Below are positions 11,412 to 18,807 of a stretch of DNA of 64,000 bases, one piece after another. Numbering within the stretch: position 1 is the first letter of the stretch; each line of letters begins with the position of its first letter. Origin of the DNA: Bacillus sp. sid0103 (lineage in GTDB: Bacteria; Bacillota; Bacilli; Bacillales_B; DSM-18226); the NCBI RefSeq assembly GCF_019219025.1, contig NZ_JAHUWN010000032.1:3298-67297 (forward strand), read 5' to 3'. Below the pieces are notes generated by a model. That model searched no databases. It was not told where the DNA came from and worked only from the letters and a program-made list of their open reading frames with translations. The position numbers were made by a program, and so were the translations under genes.

Positions 11412-11831
11412 ATGCTGGAATACGAAAATACAGTCGATTCTAAACAATTGAATAGTCTCGCACTAGCTTATATGGGTGACGCCATTTATGAAACGTATGT
11501 AAGGCGCCACCTCCTTTACAGCGGGAAGGTCAGACCCAATCAGTTACATCGTACCGGTACATCTTATGTATCGGCAAAAGCACAGTGCAAAATTCTTTTT
11601 CAAATGATGGATCACCAGCTTCTCGATGAAGAGGAATTAGCGGTGGTCATGCGCGGTCGAAATGCAAAGTCAGGCTCTGTACCTAAAAATACCGATGTCC
11701 AAACCTATAACTACAGTACAGCGTTCGAAGCGTTGATGGGTTATTTATATTTAACGGGTAAAATCGAGCGGCTTGAAGAACTGATTCAAACAGCATTTAA
11801 ATATGTGGATGAAAGAAAGGAGGAACGCTAG
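11412..11831 (+). CDS. mrnC: Mini-ribonuclease III (23S rRNA maturation)
   Basis: 139 residues consisting of an RNase III catalytic domain without the dsRNA-binding domain, typical of Mini-III, which trims 23S rRNA ends. Motifs seen: [12 protein letters not shown] (catalytic Asp) and [22 protein letters not shown] (catalytic Glu). It begins 3 nt after cysS and its stop just precedes the rlmB start, so it is part of the cysES operon. Confidence 0.95.
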   Translation: MLEYENTVDSKQLNSLALAYMGDAIYETYVRRHLLYSGKVRPNQLHRTGTSYVSAKAQCKILFQMMDHQLLDEEELAVVMRGRNAKSGSVPKNTDVQTYNYSTAFEALMGYLYLTGKIERLEELIQTAFKYVDERKEER

Positions 11832-11832
11832 G

Positions 11833-12576
11833 ATGGACCAAGAATATATTGTTGGCAAAAATCCAGTCATTGAAGCACTGAAATCAGAAAGGGATATTAA
11901 CAAAATTTTAATAGCTGAAGGTTCGCAGCGTGGTCAAATGCAGCAAATTACACAGTTAGCAAAAGAAGCAAATGTGATTGTTCAGTTTGTACCTAAGAAA
12001 AAAATTGACCAGATCTCCGGCGAAAACCATCAAGGAGTGCTTGCTTATGTTGCCGCCTATCAATATGCGGAAATCGATGATTTATTTGCTGCGGCGGAAA
12101 AGAAAAACGAACCACCATTCTTTTTATTGCTCGATGAAATTGAAGACCCTCACAACCTCGGGTCAATCATGAGAACGGCGGATTCTGTTGGGGCCCATGG
12201 GATTATTATTCCAAAAAGACGGGCTGTCGGCTTAACTGCTACTGTGGCTAAAGCTTCAACAGGTGCAATTGAATATATCCCTGTCGTACGCGTAACAAAT
12301 ATGGCGAGAACAATCGATGAATTAAAGGAACGTGGCATGTGGATTGCTGGAACAGATGCAAAAGGAAAAGATGACTACCGCAGGTTGGATGGGACCTTGC
12401 CGCTTGGCCTAGTCATTGGCAGTGAAGGTAAAGGAATGGGCCGATTAATTCGCGATAAATGTGATTTCCTCATCCACTTGCCGATGATTGGCAAAGTGAC
12501 TTCGTTAAATGCTTCTGTTGCTGCATCGTTACTCATGTATGAGGTATATCGAAAACGACACCCGCTTGAGAGGTAA
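11833..12576 (+). CDS. rlmB: 23S rRNA 2'-O-ribose methyltransferase, TrmH/SpoU family (RlmB)
   Basis: 247 residues. An N-terminal L30e-like RNA-binding domain (GKNPVIEAL) precedes a SPOUT fold with motif LLDEIEDPHNLGSIMRTAD, then IGSEGKGM and the knot motif IPMIGKVTSLNASVAASL-like LPMIGKVTSLNASV. Expected to methylate a guanosine in 23S rRNA. Start 11833 has AAGGAGG upstream; an in-frame ATG at 11803 lies inside mrnC. The clustering of mrnC, rlmB and rae1 points to ribosome RNA processing. Confidence 0.94.
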   Translation: MDQEYIVGKNPVIEALKSERDINKILIAEGSQRGQMQQITQLAKEANVIVQFVPKKKIDQISGENHQGVLAYVAAYQYAEIDDLFAAAEKKNEPPFFLLLDEIEDPHNLGSIMRTADSVGAHGIIIPKRRAVGLTATVAKASTGAIEYIPVVRVTNMARTIDELKERGMWIAGTDAKGKDDYRRLDGTLPLGLVIGSEGKGMGRLIRDKCDFLIHLPMIGKVTSLNASVAASLLMYEVYRKRHPLER

Positions 12577-12579
12577 CAT

Positions 12580-13089
12580 ATGGATATCCTGCTTGTCGAC
12601 GGATATAACATTATTGGAGCCTGGCCGGAGTTAAGGACATTAAAGGATCGAGATCTACCTGCAGCAAGAGATCGTCTTGTCGAAAGAATGGCAGAATATC
12701 AAGCCTATTCCGGCTATCGTGTGATTGTTGTCTTTGATGCCTATTATGTGCAAGGAACAGAAAAGAAATATAAAAACCATCAAGTTGAAGTCATCTTTAC
12801 AAAAGAAAATGAAACAGCAGATGAGCGGATCGAAAAACTAGCGATCAGTCTAAGTAATCGGAAAACGCAAATTCATGTGGCCACTTCCGATTATACAGAG
12901 CAATGGGCGATTTTTGGACAAGGGGCGTTAAGGAAGTCCGCTCGGGAGCTGCTGATTGAAATGTCCTCCATAGAAAGAGGCATCGAACGGAAAGTGAAGA
13001 AGATTCAAGATAGAAAGCCTGTCTCGAAAATTAAAATGACTGATGAAATGGCAGAAATTTTTGAAAAGTGGCGCAGAGGACAAAAGTGA
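12580..13089 (+). CDS. rae1: NYN-domain endoribonuclease Rae1 (YacP)
   Basis: 169 residues, a PIN-like NYN domain. The start DILLVDGYNIIGAWPEL holds the conserved Asp; VIVVFDAYYVQG and TKENETADERIEKLA and HVATSDYTEQ supply further acidic residues. The B. subtilis homologue is a ribosome-associated mRNA endonuclease cutting in the A site. Begins 3 nt after rlmB. Function inferred from the family. Confidence 0.93.
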   Translation: MDILLVDGYNIIGAWPELRTLKDRDLPAARDRLVERMAEYQAYSGYRVIVVFDAYYVQGTEKKYKNHQVEVIFTKENETADERIEKLAISLSNRKTQIHVATSDYTEQWAIFGQGALRKSARELLIEMSSIERGIERKVKKIQDRKPVSKIKMTDEMAEIFEKWRRGQK

Positions 13090-13107
13090 ACGTGGACACT
13101 AAAAAAA

Positions 13108-13136
13108 TTGTCATGTATACTATTACTAACTATGCT
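13108..13136 (+). promoter_or_regulatory. Candidate sigma-A promoter for sigH
   Basis: TTGTCA at 13108-13113, 17-nt spacer, TATGCT at 13131-13136. The expected start point is about 15 nt upstream of the TTG start of sigH, leaving a very short leader that just holds the GGAGGGG ribosome binding site. Confidence 0.5.
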
Positions 13137-13158
13137 TGTTCGGTGGAGGGGATCTACT

Positions 13159-13809
13159 TTGAGTACGGACTTCGGAACAAAGGTCAACCAGCAGTTCCTC
13201 ATAATGGAAGACGAGGGAATTGTTGATTTAGTGCACCACGGTAATAGTGAAGCATTGGATTATTTAATCCACAAGTATCGTAATTTTGTACGTGCAAAAG
13301 CAAGGTCCTATTTTTTAATTGGTGCCGATAAAGAAGACATTGTCCAAGAAGGCATGATTGGATTGTACAAGGCGATCCGTGACTTTCGGGAGGACAAGCT
13401 CACGTCCTTTAAGGCATTTGCTGAACTTTGCATTACTCGTCAGATTATTACTGCCATTAAAACCGCAACACGGCAAAAGCATATCCCATTAAATTCTTAC
13501 GTTTCGTTGGACAAGCCGATTTATGATGAGGAATCGGACCGAACCTTGATGGATGTCTTGTCAGGGGCCAAGGTCCTTGATCCAGAAGAACTCATTATTA
13601 ACCAAGAAGAATTTGACCATATCGAATTTAAAATGACTGAATTATTAAGCGACTTAGAAAGAAAAGTTTTGGCTCTGTACCTCGATGGCCAATCCTATCA
13701 AGAAATTTCAGAGGAGCTTAACCGCCATGTGAAATCAATTGATAATGCCCTGCAGCGAGTTAAGAGAAAACTGGAACGATATTTAGAACTTCGCGAATTT
13801 TCACTGTGA
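13159..13809 (+). CDS. sigH: RNA polymerase sigma-H factor (SigH/Spo0H)
   Basis: Sigma factor for the transition phase, competence and early sporulation. 216 residues. Region 2 (GHSDALDYL-type GNSEALDYLIHKYRNFV, SYFLIGADKEDIVQEGMIGLYKAIRDF) and region 4 helix-turn-helix (YLDGQSYQEISEELNRHVKSI) are intact. Initiation at TTG 13159 is chosen for GGAGGGG about 7 nt upstream and for length; the N-terminus is divergent. Presence of sigH suggests a spore-former. Confidence 0.96.
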   Translation: MSTDFGTKVNQQFLIMEDEGIVDLVHHGNSEALDYLIHKYRNFVRAKARSYFLIGADKEDIVQEGMIGLYKAIRDFREDKLTSFKAFAELCITRQIITAIKTATRQKHIPLNSYVSLDKPIYDEESDRTLMDVLSGAKVLDPEELIINQEEFDHIEFKMTELLSDLERKVLALYLDGQSYQEISEELNRHVKSIDNALQRVKRKLERYLELREFSL

Positions 13810-13855
13810 TAGGTCTATTTTTATGGCAACTAGTTGAACCGTTTTCAGGAGGTTA

Positions 13856-13884
13856 TTGACAATAATTAGGGCACATGTTACATT
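13856..13884 (+). promoter_or_regulatory. Candidate promoter for rpmG-secE
   Basis: TTGACA at 13856-13861, 17-nt spacer, TACATT at 13879-13884. A perfect TATAAT also occurs at 13893-13898 but without a -35 at normal distance. Either could serve as the -10. Confidence 0.4.
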
Positions 13885-13923
13885 TTTAAGGATATAATAG
13901 AAACTTGGGTAAAGGTGTCGAAT

Positions 13924-14070
13924 ATGAGTAAAAAAGTGATCCTTTCCTGTGCTGTATGCGGTTCTCGTAATTATTCGACGATCAGCAAGCAGACACAAAC
14001 TGAGAGATTAGAATTGAAAAAGTTCTGCAAAACTTGCACCACCCATACCATTCATCGAGAAACAAAATAG
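13924..14070 (+). CDS. rpmG: 50S ribosomal protein L33, zinc-binding type
   Basis: 48 residues. Two CxxC pairs (CAVCG near residue 9 and CKTC near residue 36) mark the Zn-containing form. It sits between sigH and secE, the position of rpmGB in Bacillus. AAGGTG precedes the ATG at a short distance. Confidence 0.93.
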   Translation: MSKKVILSCAVCGSRNYSTISKQTQTERLELKKFCKTCTTHTIHRETK

Positions 14071-14114
14071 TCATCATATATTCTTATAGTTATTTAATTT
14101 TGGGGGTTACTATA

Positions 14115-14297
14115 ATGCAGCGCATAAAGAAGTTCTTCAGTGATCTATTCCGTGAGATGAGAAAAGTTAGCTGGCCTAAACGCGGGGAACTAACACGCTC
14201 GACGCTTACTGTACTATCCACCGTTATTTTTTTCGCAGCGTTCTTTGCTGTCCTTGATTTAGGGATTTCGAAATTGATTCGTTTAATTCTTGAATAA
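14115..14297 (+). CDS. secE: Preprotein translocase subunit SecE
   Basis: 60 residues, the single-membrane-span Gram-positive form. A basic amphipathic N-terminus (FFSDLFREMRKVSWPKRGEL, with the conserved VSWP) is followed by one hydrophobic segment (residues 34-55). It forms SecYEG with the secY product encoded at 40.6 kb. Start at 14115, with GGGGG upstream. Confidence 0.95.
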   Translation: MQRIKKFFSDLFREMRKVSWPKRGELTRSTLTVLSTVIFFAAFFAVLDLGISKLIRLILE

Positions 14298-14320
14298 TAA
14301 ATCAACTTTCATGGTATAAT
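14290..14320 (+). promoter_or_regulatory. Candidate extended -10 promoter for nusG
   Basis: TATAAT at 14315-14320 preceded by TGg, with TTGAAT at 14290-14295 (19-nt spacer) overlapping the end of secE. Transcripts would start near 14327, upstream of the hairpin at 14347. Confidence 0.4.
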
Positions 14321-14346
14321 GGTGATTAATAAAGGAATTTTTATCT

Positions 14347-14370
14347 AAAAGCCCGTATAACGGGTTTTTT
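14347..14370 (+). terminator. Intrinsic terminator or attenuator between secE and nusG
   Basis: CCCG (14352-14355), loop TATAA, CGGG (14361-14364), extended by A-T pairs and followed by TTTTTT. It lies between the candidate nusG promoter and nusG itself, so it could attenuate nusG rather than only end secE transcripts. Confidence 0.65.
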
Positions 14371-14433
14371 ATTTGTTTAAAAAATAGTCAGTGACTAATA
14401 AATAGGGAGGGACGGACGTAGTAGTCCTCTTAA

Positions 14434-14967
14434 ATGGAAAAAAATTGGTATGTTTTACATACTTACTCGGGTTATGAAAATAAAGTTAAAGCGAATTTAG
14501 AAAAACGGGTCGAATCAATGGGGATGCAAGATAAGATTTTCCGAGTGGTTGTCCCTGAAGAAGAAGAGACAGAGCTTAAAAACGGCAAGAAAAAAGTAGT
14601 CAAGCGCAAGGTGTTCCCTGGTTATGTACTGGTGGAAATTGTGATGACAGATGATTCTTGGTATGTAGTACGGAATACTCCAGGCGTAACAGGCTTTGTT
14701 GGTTCATCAGGATCAGGGTCTAAACCGACGCCGTTACTTCCGGAAGAAGTTGTCGTTATTTTAAAACGGATGGGTGTTACTGAGACTCGCGTCGATGCCG
14801 ATTATGAAATTGGTGAAACCGTTCGCGTCAAAGAAGGTCCATTTGCAAACTTTACAGGTTCTGTGGAAGAGATGGATAAGGACAAAGCGAAACTGAAAGT
14901 TCTTGTGAATATGTTCGGTCGTGATACCCCTGTAGAACTTGATTTTACACAGATTGAAAAACTTTAA
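14434..14967 (+). CDS. nusG: Transcription termination/antitermination factor NusG
   Basis: 177 residues. NGN domain (KNWYVLHTYSGYENKVKANL, VFPGYVLVEIVMTDDSWYVVRNTPGV) and C-terminal KOW domain (GETVRVKEGPFANFTGSVEE). Binds RNA polymerase; in Bacillus it promotes pausing. Odd: the best purine-rich Shine-Dalgarno candidate (GGGAGGGA, 14405-14412) is about 21 nt from the ATG, longer than its neighbours. The family start MEKNWYV supports 14434. Confidence 0.97.
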   Translation: MEKNWYVLHTYSGYENKVKANLEKRVESMGMQDKIFRVVVPEEEETELKNGKKKVVKRKVFPGYVLVEIVMTDDSWYVVRNTPGVTGFVGSSGSGSKPTPLLPEEVVVILKRMGVTETRVDADYEIGETVRVKEGPFANFTGSVEEMDKDKAKLKVLVNMFGRDTPVELDFTQIEKL

Positions 14968-14978
14968 TGTAAAAAAAC

Positions 14979-15007
14979 TTGAAATCATTTTGAAAAAGTG
15001 GTAATAT
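14979..15007 (+). promoter_or_regulatory. Candidate sigma-A promoter for rplK-rplA
   Basis: TTGAAA at 14979-14984, 17-nt spacer, TAATAT at 15002-15007. It leaves a leader of about 130 nt before rplK with a small hairpin (gtctc/gagac, 15023-15038). Confidence 0.5.
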
Positions 15008-15147
15008 TTCATAGGTCAGTATGTCTCCATCGTGAGACTAGACTTATGTTAAGTTCTTTATGATTAATAGATAAAGACAGATGCCTGAGTGGGAGGGTTC
15101 CTAAAAGACCCTATTACCACATCACGGACTTTAAGGAGGTGTGTCTC

Positions 15148-15573
15148 GTGGCTAAAAAAGTAATTAAAGTCGTTAAATTACAAATTCCTGCTGGGAAAGC
15201 AAACCCTGCGCCACCAGTTGGTCCTGCACTAGGTCAAGCCGGTGTTAACATCATGGGATTCTGTAAAGAATTTAACGCTCGTACAGCAGATCAAGCTGGT
15301 TTGATCATCCCTGTTGAAATCACGGTATTTGAAGACCGTTCATTTACATTTATTACGAAAACTCCTCCTGCTGCCGTTCTTTTAAAAGTAGCAGCTGGAA
15401 TTCAGTCAGGTTCTGGTGAACCTAACCGTAATAAAGTAGCAACAGTTAAGCGTAATACAGTACGCGAGATTGCGGAACAGAAAATGCCTGACCTTAACGC
15501 AGCTAGCGTTGAAGCAGCAATGCGCATGGTTGAAGGTACTGCTCGCAGCATGGGTATCGTCATCGAAGACTAA
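15148..15573 (+). CDS. rplK: 50S ribosomal protein L11
   Basis: 141 residues, exactly the usual length. Binds the GTPase-associated region of 23S rRNA (thiostrepton site). [20 protein letters not shown] and [12 protein letters not shown] are diagnostic. GTG start at 15148 after AAGGAGG; an in-frame ATG-like start at 15139 overlaps that site. rplA follows, but a hairpin with a T run lies between them. Confidence 0.97.
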   Translation: MAKKVIKVVKLQIPAGKANPAPPVGPALGQAGVNIMGFCKEFNARTADQAGLIIPVEITVFEDRSFTFITKTPPAAVLLKVAAGIQSGSGEPNRNKVATVKRNTVREIAEQKMPDLNAASVEAAMRMVEGTARSMGIVIED

Positions 15574-15603
15574 TCCATGTAACTGATTGTTTTTTGTAAA
15601 ATG

Positions 15604-15640
15604 AAGGGGTTGCGACGTTATAAACACTCGCAACCTTTTT
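15604..15640 (+). terminator. Intrinsic terminator between rplK and rplA
   Basis: GGTTGCGA (15608-15615) pairs with TCGCAACC (15628-15635), 12-nt loop, followed by TTTTT; weaker pairs extend the stem to 12 bp. Its position inside an operon suggests partial termination to tune L11:L1 or to shield the mRNA end. Confidence 0.65.
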
Positions 15641-15687
15641 CGTGGGAGTTATTCAACGTTAAAACCACAATCTAGGAGGAAATTAAA

Positions 15688-16386
15688 ATGGCTAAAAAAG
15701 GTAAGAAGTATTTAGAAGCTTCAAAGCTTGTAGATCGCCTAAAGGCATATCCAATTGCAGAAGCAATTGATCTTGCTAAAAAAACTAACTTCACTAAATT
15801 CGATGCAACTGTTGAAGTGGCATTTCGTTTAGGTGTTGACCCTAAGAAAGCTGACCAACAAATCCGTGGAGCAGTTGTGCTTCCAAACGGAACTGGTAAA
15901 ACGCAACGCGTTTTAGTTTTCGCTAAAGGGGAAAAAGTAAAAGAAGCAGAAGCAGCTGGTGCTGATTATGTAGGCGATGCAGAGTACATCAACAAAATCC
16001 AACAAGGTTGGTTTGAATTTGATGTAATCGTAGCAACTCCTGACATGATGGGTGAAGTTGGTAAACTTGGTCGTGTATTAGGACCTAAAGGTTTAATGCC
16101 AAACCCTAAAACAGGTACAGTTACATTTGATGTAACTCGTGCGATTAACGAAATCAAAGCAGGTAAAGTTGAATACCGCGTTGATAAGTCTGGTAACATC
16201 CATGTGCCAATCGGGAAAGCTTCTTTCGAAAACGAAAAGCTTGTTGAAAACTTCAACACTGTATTTGAAACTATGCTTAAAGTGAAGCCTTCTGCAGCAA
16301 AAGGTACTTACATGAAGAACGTAACTGTTGCTTCAACAATGGGACCTGGCGTTAAAGTTGATCCTTCATCTGTAGCAGTTAAATAA
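15688..16386 (+). CDS. rplA: 50S ribosomal protein L1
   Basis: 232 residues. Forms the L1 stalk and binds 23S r[23 protein letters not shown] and [16 protein letters not shown] motifs are present. AGGAGG directly upstream. It precedes the L10 leader. Confidence 0.97.
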   Translation: MAKKGKKYLEASKLVDRLKAYPIAEAIDLAKKTNFTKFDATVEVAFRLGVDPKKADQQIRGAVVLPNGTGKTQRVLVFAKGEKVKEAEAAGADYVGDAEYINKIQQGWFEFDVIVATPDMMGEVGKLGRVLGPKGLMPNPKTGTVTFDVTRAINEIKAGKVEYRVDKSGNIHVPIGKASFENEKLVENFNTVFETMLKVKPSAAKGTYMKNVTVASTMGPGVKVDPSSVAVK

Positions 16387-16454
16387 ATTTTACCAATTGA
16401 CAATCTTGAATAGATTTTATATAATCTATTTTGTTGTTTAAAATAATAACATTT

Positions 16455-16576
16455 GTACTGAAGACAGCAGGTGCGAGAAGTCGCTTAATTCCCTGCCGAG
16501 GTAATGCGATATAAACAGCTGAGTGATCAGTTGTTATGCTGCCTCCATGTCAACGCTCGATGTGGAGGCTTTTATT
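16455..16576 (+). ncRNA. L10 ribosomal protein leader (autoregulatory)
   Basis: The 324-bp gap between rplA and rplJ holds the conserved leader text gacagcaggtgcgagaag ... ccctgccgaggtaatgcg, which folds into the L10(L12)4-binding structure. It ends in an intrinsic terminator: GCCTCCA (16541-16547) with TGGAGGC (16563-16569), extended by wobble pairs, then TTTTATTT. Excess L10-L12 complex should promote termination before rplJ. Recognised from the family, not by search. Confidence 0.85.
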
Positions 16577-16584
16577 TGGCTAAT

Positions 16585-16607
16585 CAGAATTTATTCCATA
16601 AATTCTG
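16585..16607. other. Perfect hairpin downstream of the L10 leader
   Basis: CAGAATTTAT, loop tcc, ATAAATTCTG. It lacks a T run, so it is not an obvious terminator. A second small palindrome, gtagaaattctac (16685-16697), sits right against the rplJ ribosome binding site AGGAGG. Confidence 0.5.
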
Positions 16608-16710
16608 AACGCATAAGGGCAACTAAGCCTCTGCCTTTGCCTAACGGCTAGTCAGTCGGCAAGTTTGCTTTACCTGGTATAAATGTAGAAATTCTACAGG
16701 AGGTGTAAAG

Positions 16711-17211
16711 ATGAGCAGTGCAATCGAATTAAAGCAACAAATCGTTAGCGAAATTTCTGATAAATTAAAGAACAGCGTATCAACAGTTGTTGTTGATTAC
16801 CGTGGTCTTTCAGTTGCAGAAGTAACTGAACTTCGTAAACAGCTTCGTGAAGCTGGTGTGGAATTCAAAGTTTACAAAAACTCAATGACACGCCGTGCTG
16901 CAGAAGCAACTGGTCTTGCTGAATTAAACGCTGCATTAACAGGTCCTAACGCTATCGCGTTCAGTACTGAAGATGTAGTAGCACCAGCTAAAATCTTGAA
17001 CGACTTTGCTAAAAAGCATGAAGCTCTAGAACTAAAAGCAGGTGTAATCGAAGGAAATGTAGCTTCAGCTGATGAAATTAAAGCTCTTGCTGATCTACCA
17101 TCACGCGAAGGCTTGCTTTCTATGTTACTCAGCGTACTACAAGCTCCAATCCGCAACCTTGCTCTTGCTACAAAAGCAGTTGCAGAACAAAAAGAAGAAC
17201 AAGGCGCGTAA
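16711..17211 (+). CDS. rplJ: 50S ribosomal protein L10
   Basis: 166 residues. Base of the L12 stalk. [20 protein letters not shown] and [10 protein letters not shown] are diagnostic; the C-terminal helix for L12 dimers is rich in Ala, Leu and Glu. Controlled by the upstream leader. A repeat of about 145 bp separates it from rplL. Confidence 0.97.
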   Translation: MSSAIELKQQIVSEISDKLKNSVSTVVVDYRGLSVAEVTELRKQLREAGVEFKVYKNSMTRRAAEATGLAELNAALTGPNAIAFSTEDVVAPAKILNDFAKKHEALELKAGVIEGNVASADEIKALADLPSREGLLSMLLSVLQAPIRNLALATKAVAEQKEEQGA

Positions 17212-17218
17212 GTTAATA

Positions 17219-17364
17219 GAAAAGCTGAAGCGACCGTTTAGCAGCGTATGGCCTGGAGCGCTTCAACCGAGATAAAGGAAACACGGAGAGCGTTAGCGAG
17301 CCGATGTTGACTTATCGTAGGGCGAAGAGCGAAGGACACTAGCTGCTGGGAGCTGAAGCTGGAC
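17219..17364 (-). repeat. 145-bp intergenic repeat inside rplJ-rplL
   Basis: Matches the reverse complement of 50423-50567 across its length. Shared blocks include ctggagcgct, gataaaggaaacacggag, gatgttgactta and tagggcg.agagcgaag. The ends read aaagctgaagcg... and ...gctgaagctgga. No coding capacity or T run is evident. It splits two co-transcribed ribosomal genes but leaves the rplL ribosome binding site (AAGGAGG) intact. Confidence 0.8.
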
Positions 17365-17417
17365 AATCTAACCGCGTACAAATAAACTTGAACGAAAACT
17401 AAGGAGGAAATTTAATC

Positions 17418-17780
17418 ATGACTAAAGAACAAATCATTGAAGCAGTTAAATCTATGACTGTTTTAGAACTTAACGATCTTGTAAAAGCAATCGAAGAAGA
17501 ATTCGGCGTAACTGCTGCTGCTCCTGTAGCAATGGTTGGCGGTGCAGGTGCTGCTGCTGTTGAAGAAAAAACTGAATTTGATGTAATCCTAGCTGGCGCT
17601 GGCGATCAAAAAATCAAAGTTATCAAAGTTGTACGTGAAATCACTGGTCTTGGTCTTAAAGAAGCAAAAGACCTTGTTGACAACACTCCAAAGGCAATCA
17701 AAGAAGGCGTTTCTAAAGAAGATGCTGAAGCAATCAAAGCTAAACTTGATGAAGTTGGAGCTAACGTTGAAGTTAAGTAA
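17418..17780 (+). CDS. rplL: 50S ribosomal protein L7/L12
   Basis: 120 residues. N-terminal dimerisation helix pair, Ala/Gly-rich hinge ([14 protein letters not shown]), and a C-terminal factor-binding domain ([20 protein letters not shown]). Multi-copy stalk protein that recruits EF-G and EF-Tu. Followed by a strong terminator. Confidence 0.97.
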   Translation: MTKEQIIEAVKSMTVLELNDLVKAIEEEFGVTAAAPVAMVGGAGAAAVEEKTEFDVILAGAGDQKIKVIKVVREITGLGLKEAKDLVDNTPKAIKEGVSKEDAEAIKAKLDEVGANVEVK

Positions 17781-17789
17781 TAACCATAT

Positions 17790-17822
17790 AAAAAAGCTCG
17801 CTGTATAAGCGGGCTTTTTTTG
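17790..17822 (+). terminator. Intrinsic terminator after rplL
   Basis: agctcgct (17795-17802), loop gtata, agcgggct (17808-17815), flanked by A and T runs ending in seven T. Confidence 0.88.
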
Positions 17823-17954
17823 CCTTAACTCAAAAAACGAAAGTCATATTCTATGATAAGTATCTATCGTAGGGCAATGATTAAGTTTTAAGTAGTTTTC
17901 GTTAGTAAGTCCTCGTTTATCTTCAATTATTATTTTTCCTCGGAGGTGAGTCAG

Positions 17955-18557
17955 TTGTCTGAACACTACTATTCTCGAACACAAAAGGTCGAAAGTGACC
18001 CGAAATTCTGGGATTTCACCTTAAAAGATAACACGTTTCGTTTTAAAACGGATAACGGTGTATTTTCAAAAAGAGAAGTAGATTTCGGCTCACGTTTATT
18101 GATTGAGTCTTTTGAATTGCCAGATACAGAAGGATTAATCCTGGATGTAGGCTGCGGCTACGGTCCAATCGGTCTATCACTTGCAAAATATTATCACGAT
18201 CGTGTGATACATATGGTTGATGTTAATGAACGGGCTATTGAATTGGCAAAAGAAAATGCAGAACTGAATCGGATTCAAAATGTTAAAATATATGAAAGTG
18301 ATCGGTTGTTAAATGTGAAAGAAAACACATTCGCAGCTATTTTAACGAACCCGCCGATTAGAGCAGGGAAGAAAACAGTTCATGATATTTTTGAACAAAG
18401 TTTTGAACATCTTGCATCACATGGAGAGCTCTGGGTTGTCATTCAAAAGAAACAAGGTGCACCATCCGCTATTGAAAAATTAAATAATTTATTTAACTGC
18501 GTCGAAACTATTGACAAATCCAAAGGTTATTTTGTCATAAGGGCTAAAAAAAGTTGA
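17955..18557 (+). CDS. ybxB: Class I SAM-dependent methyltransferase (YbxB, RsmC-like)
   Basis: 200 residues. SAM motif LDVGCGYGPIG, acidic motif VDVNERAIELA and the NPPIRAGK motif typical of guanine-N2 rRNA/protein methyltransferases. Its short length corresponds to the catalytic half of RsmC. The start is TTG at 17955 with GGAGG 8 nt upstream; a GTG at 17946 overlaps that site. The substrate is uncertain, probably rRNA. Lies between rplL and rpoB as in B. subtilis. Confidence 0.92.
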   Translation: MSEHYYSRTQKVESDPKFWDFTLKDNTFRFKTDNGVFSKREVDFGSRLLIESFELPDTEGLILDVGCGYGPIGLSLAKYYHDRVIHMVDVNERAIELAKENAELNRIQNVKIYESDRLLNVKENTFAAILTNPPIRAGKKTVHDIFEQSFEHLASHGELWVVIQKKQGAPSAIEKLNNLFNCVETIDKSKGYFVIRAKKS

Positions 18558-18558
18558 C

Positions 18559-18588
18559 TTGAAAATGTCACTATGATAGCATTATAAA
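18559..18588 (+). promoter_or_regulatory. Candidate promoter for rpoB-rpoC
   Basis: TTGAAA at 18559-18564, 18-nt spacer, TATAAA at 18583-18588. The leader to rpoB would be about 210 nt, AT-rich, with no recognised structure. Confidence 0.42.
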
Positions 18589-18807
18589 ATGCCATCATAA
18601 TAATTTCCGAATTATTCCTATAAATATTGAATATCTGGTATAAAAAAGGGATATTAAGGAAATGATGACAAAATAATAGTCAAAATGTGAAAATGTGGTT
18701 TTTAGTCAAAAACCCTTTTTCTTTTTGTTTACTGGAATAGAAGTAAATTCTGCTCCATAAACGTTTATAGATTTTAATAATAACGCTTGATTTGAGGGGT
18801 GAATCAG

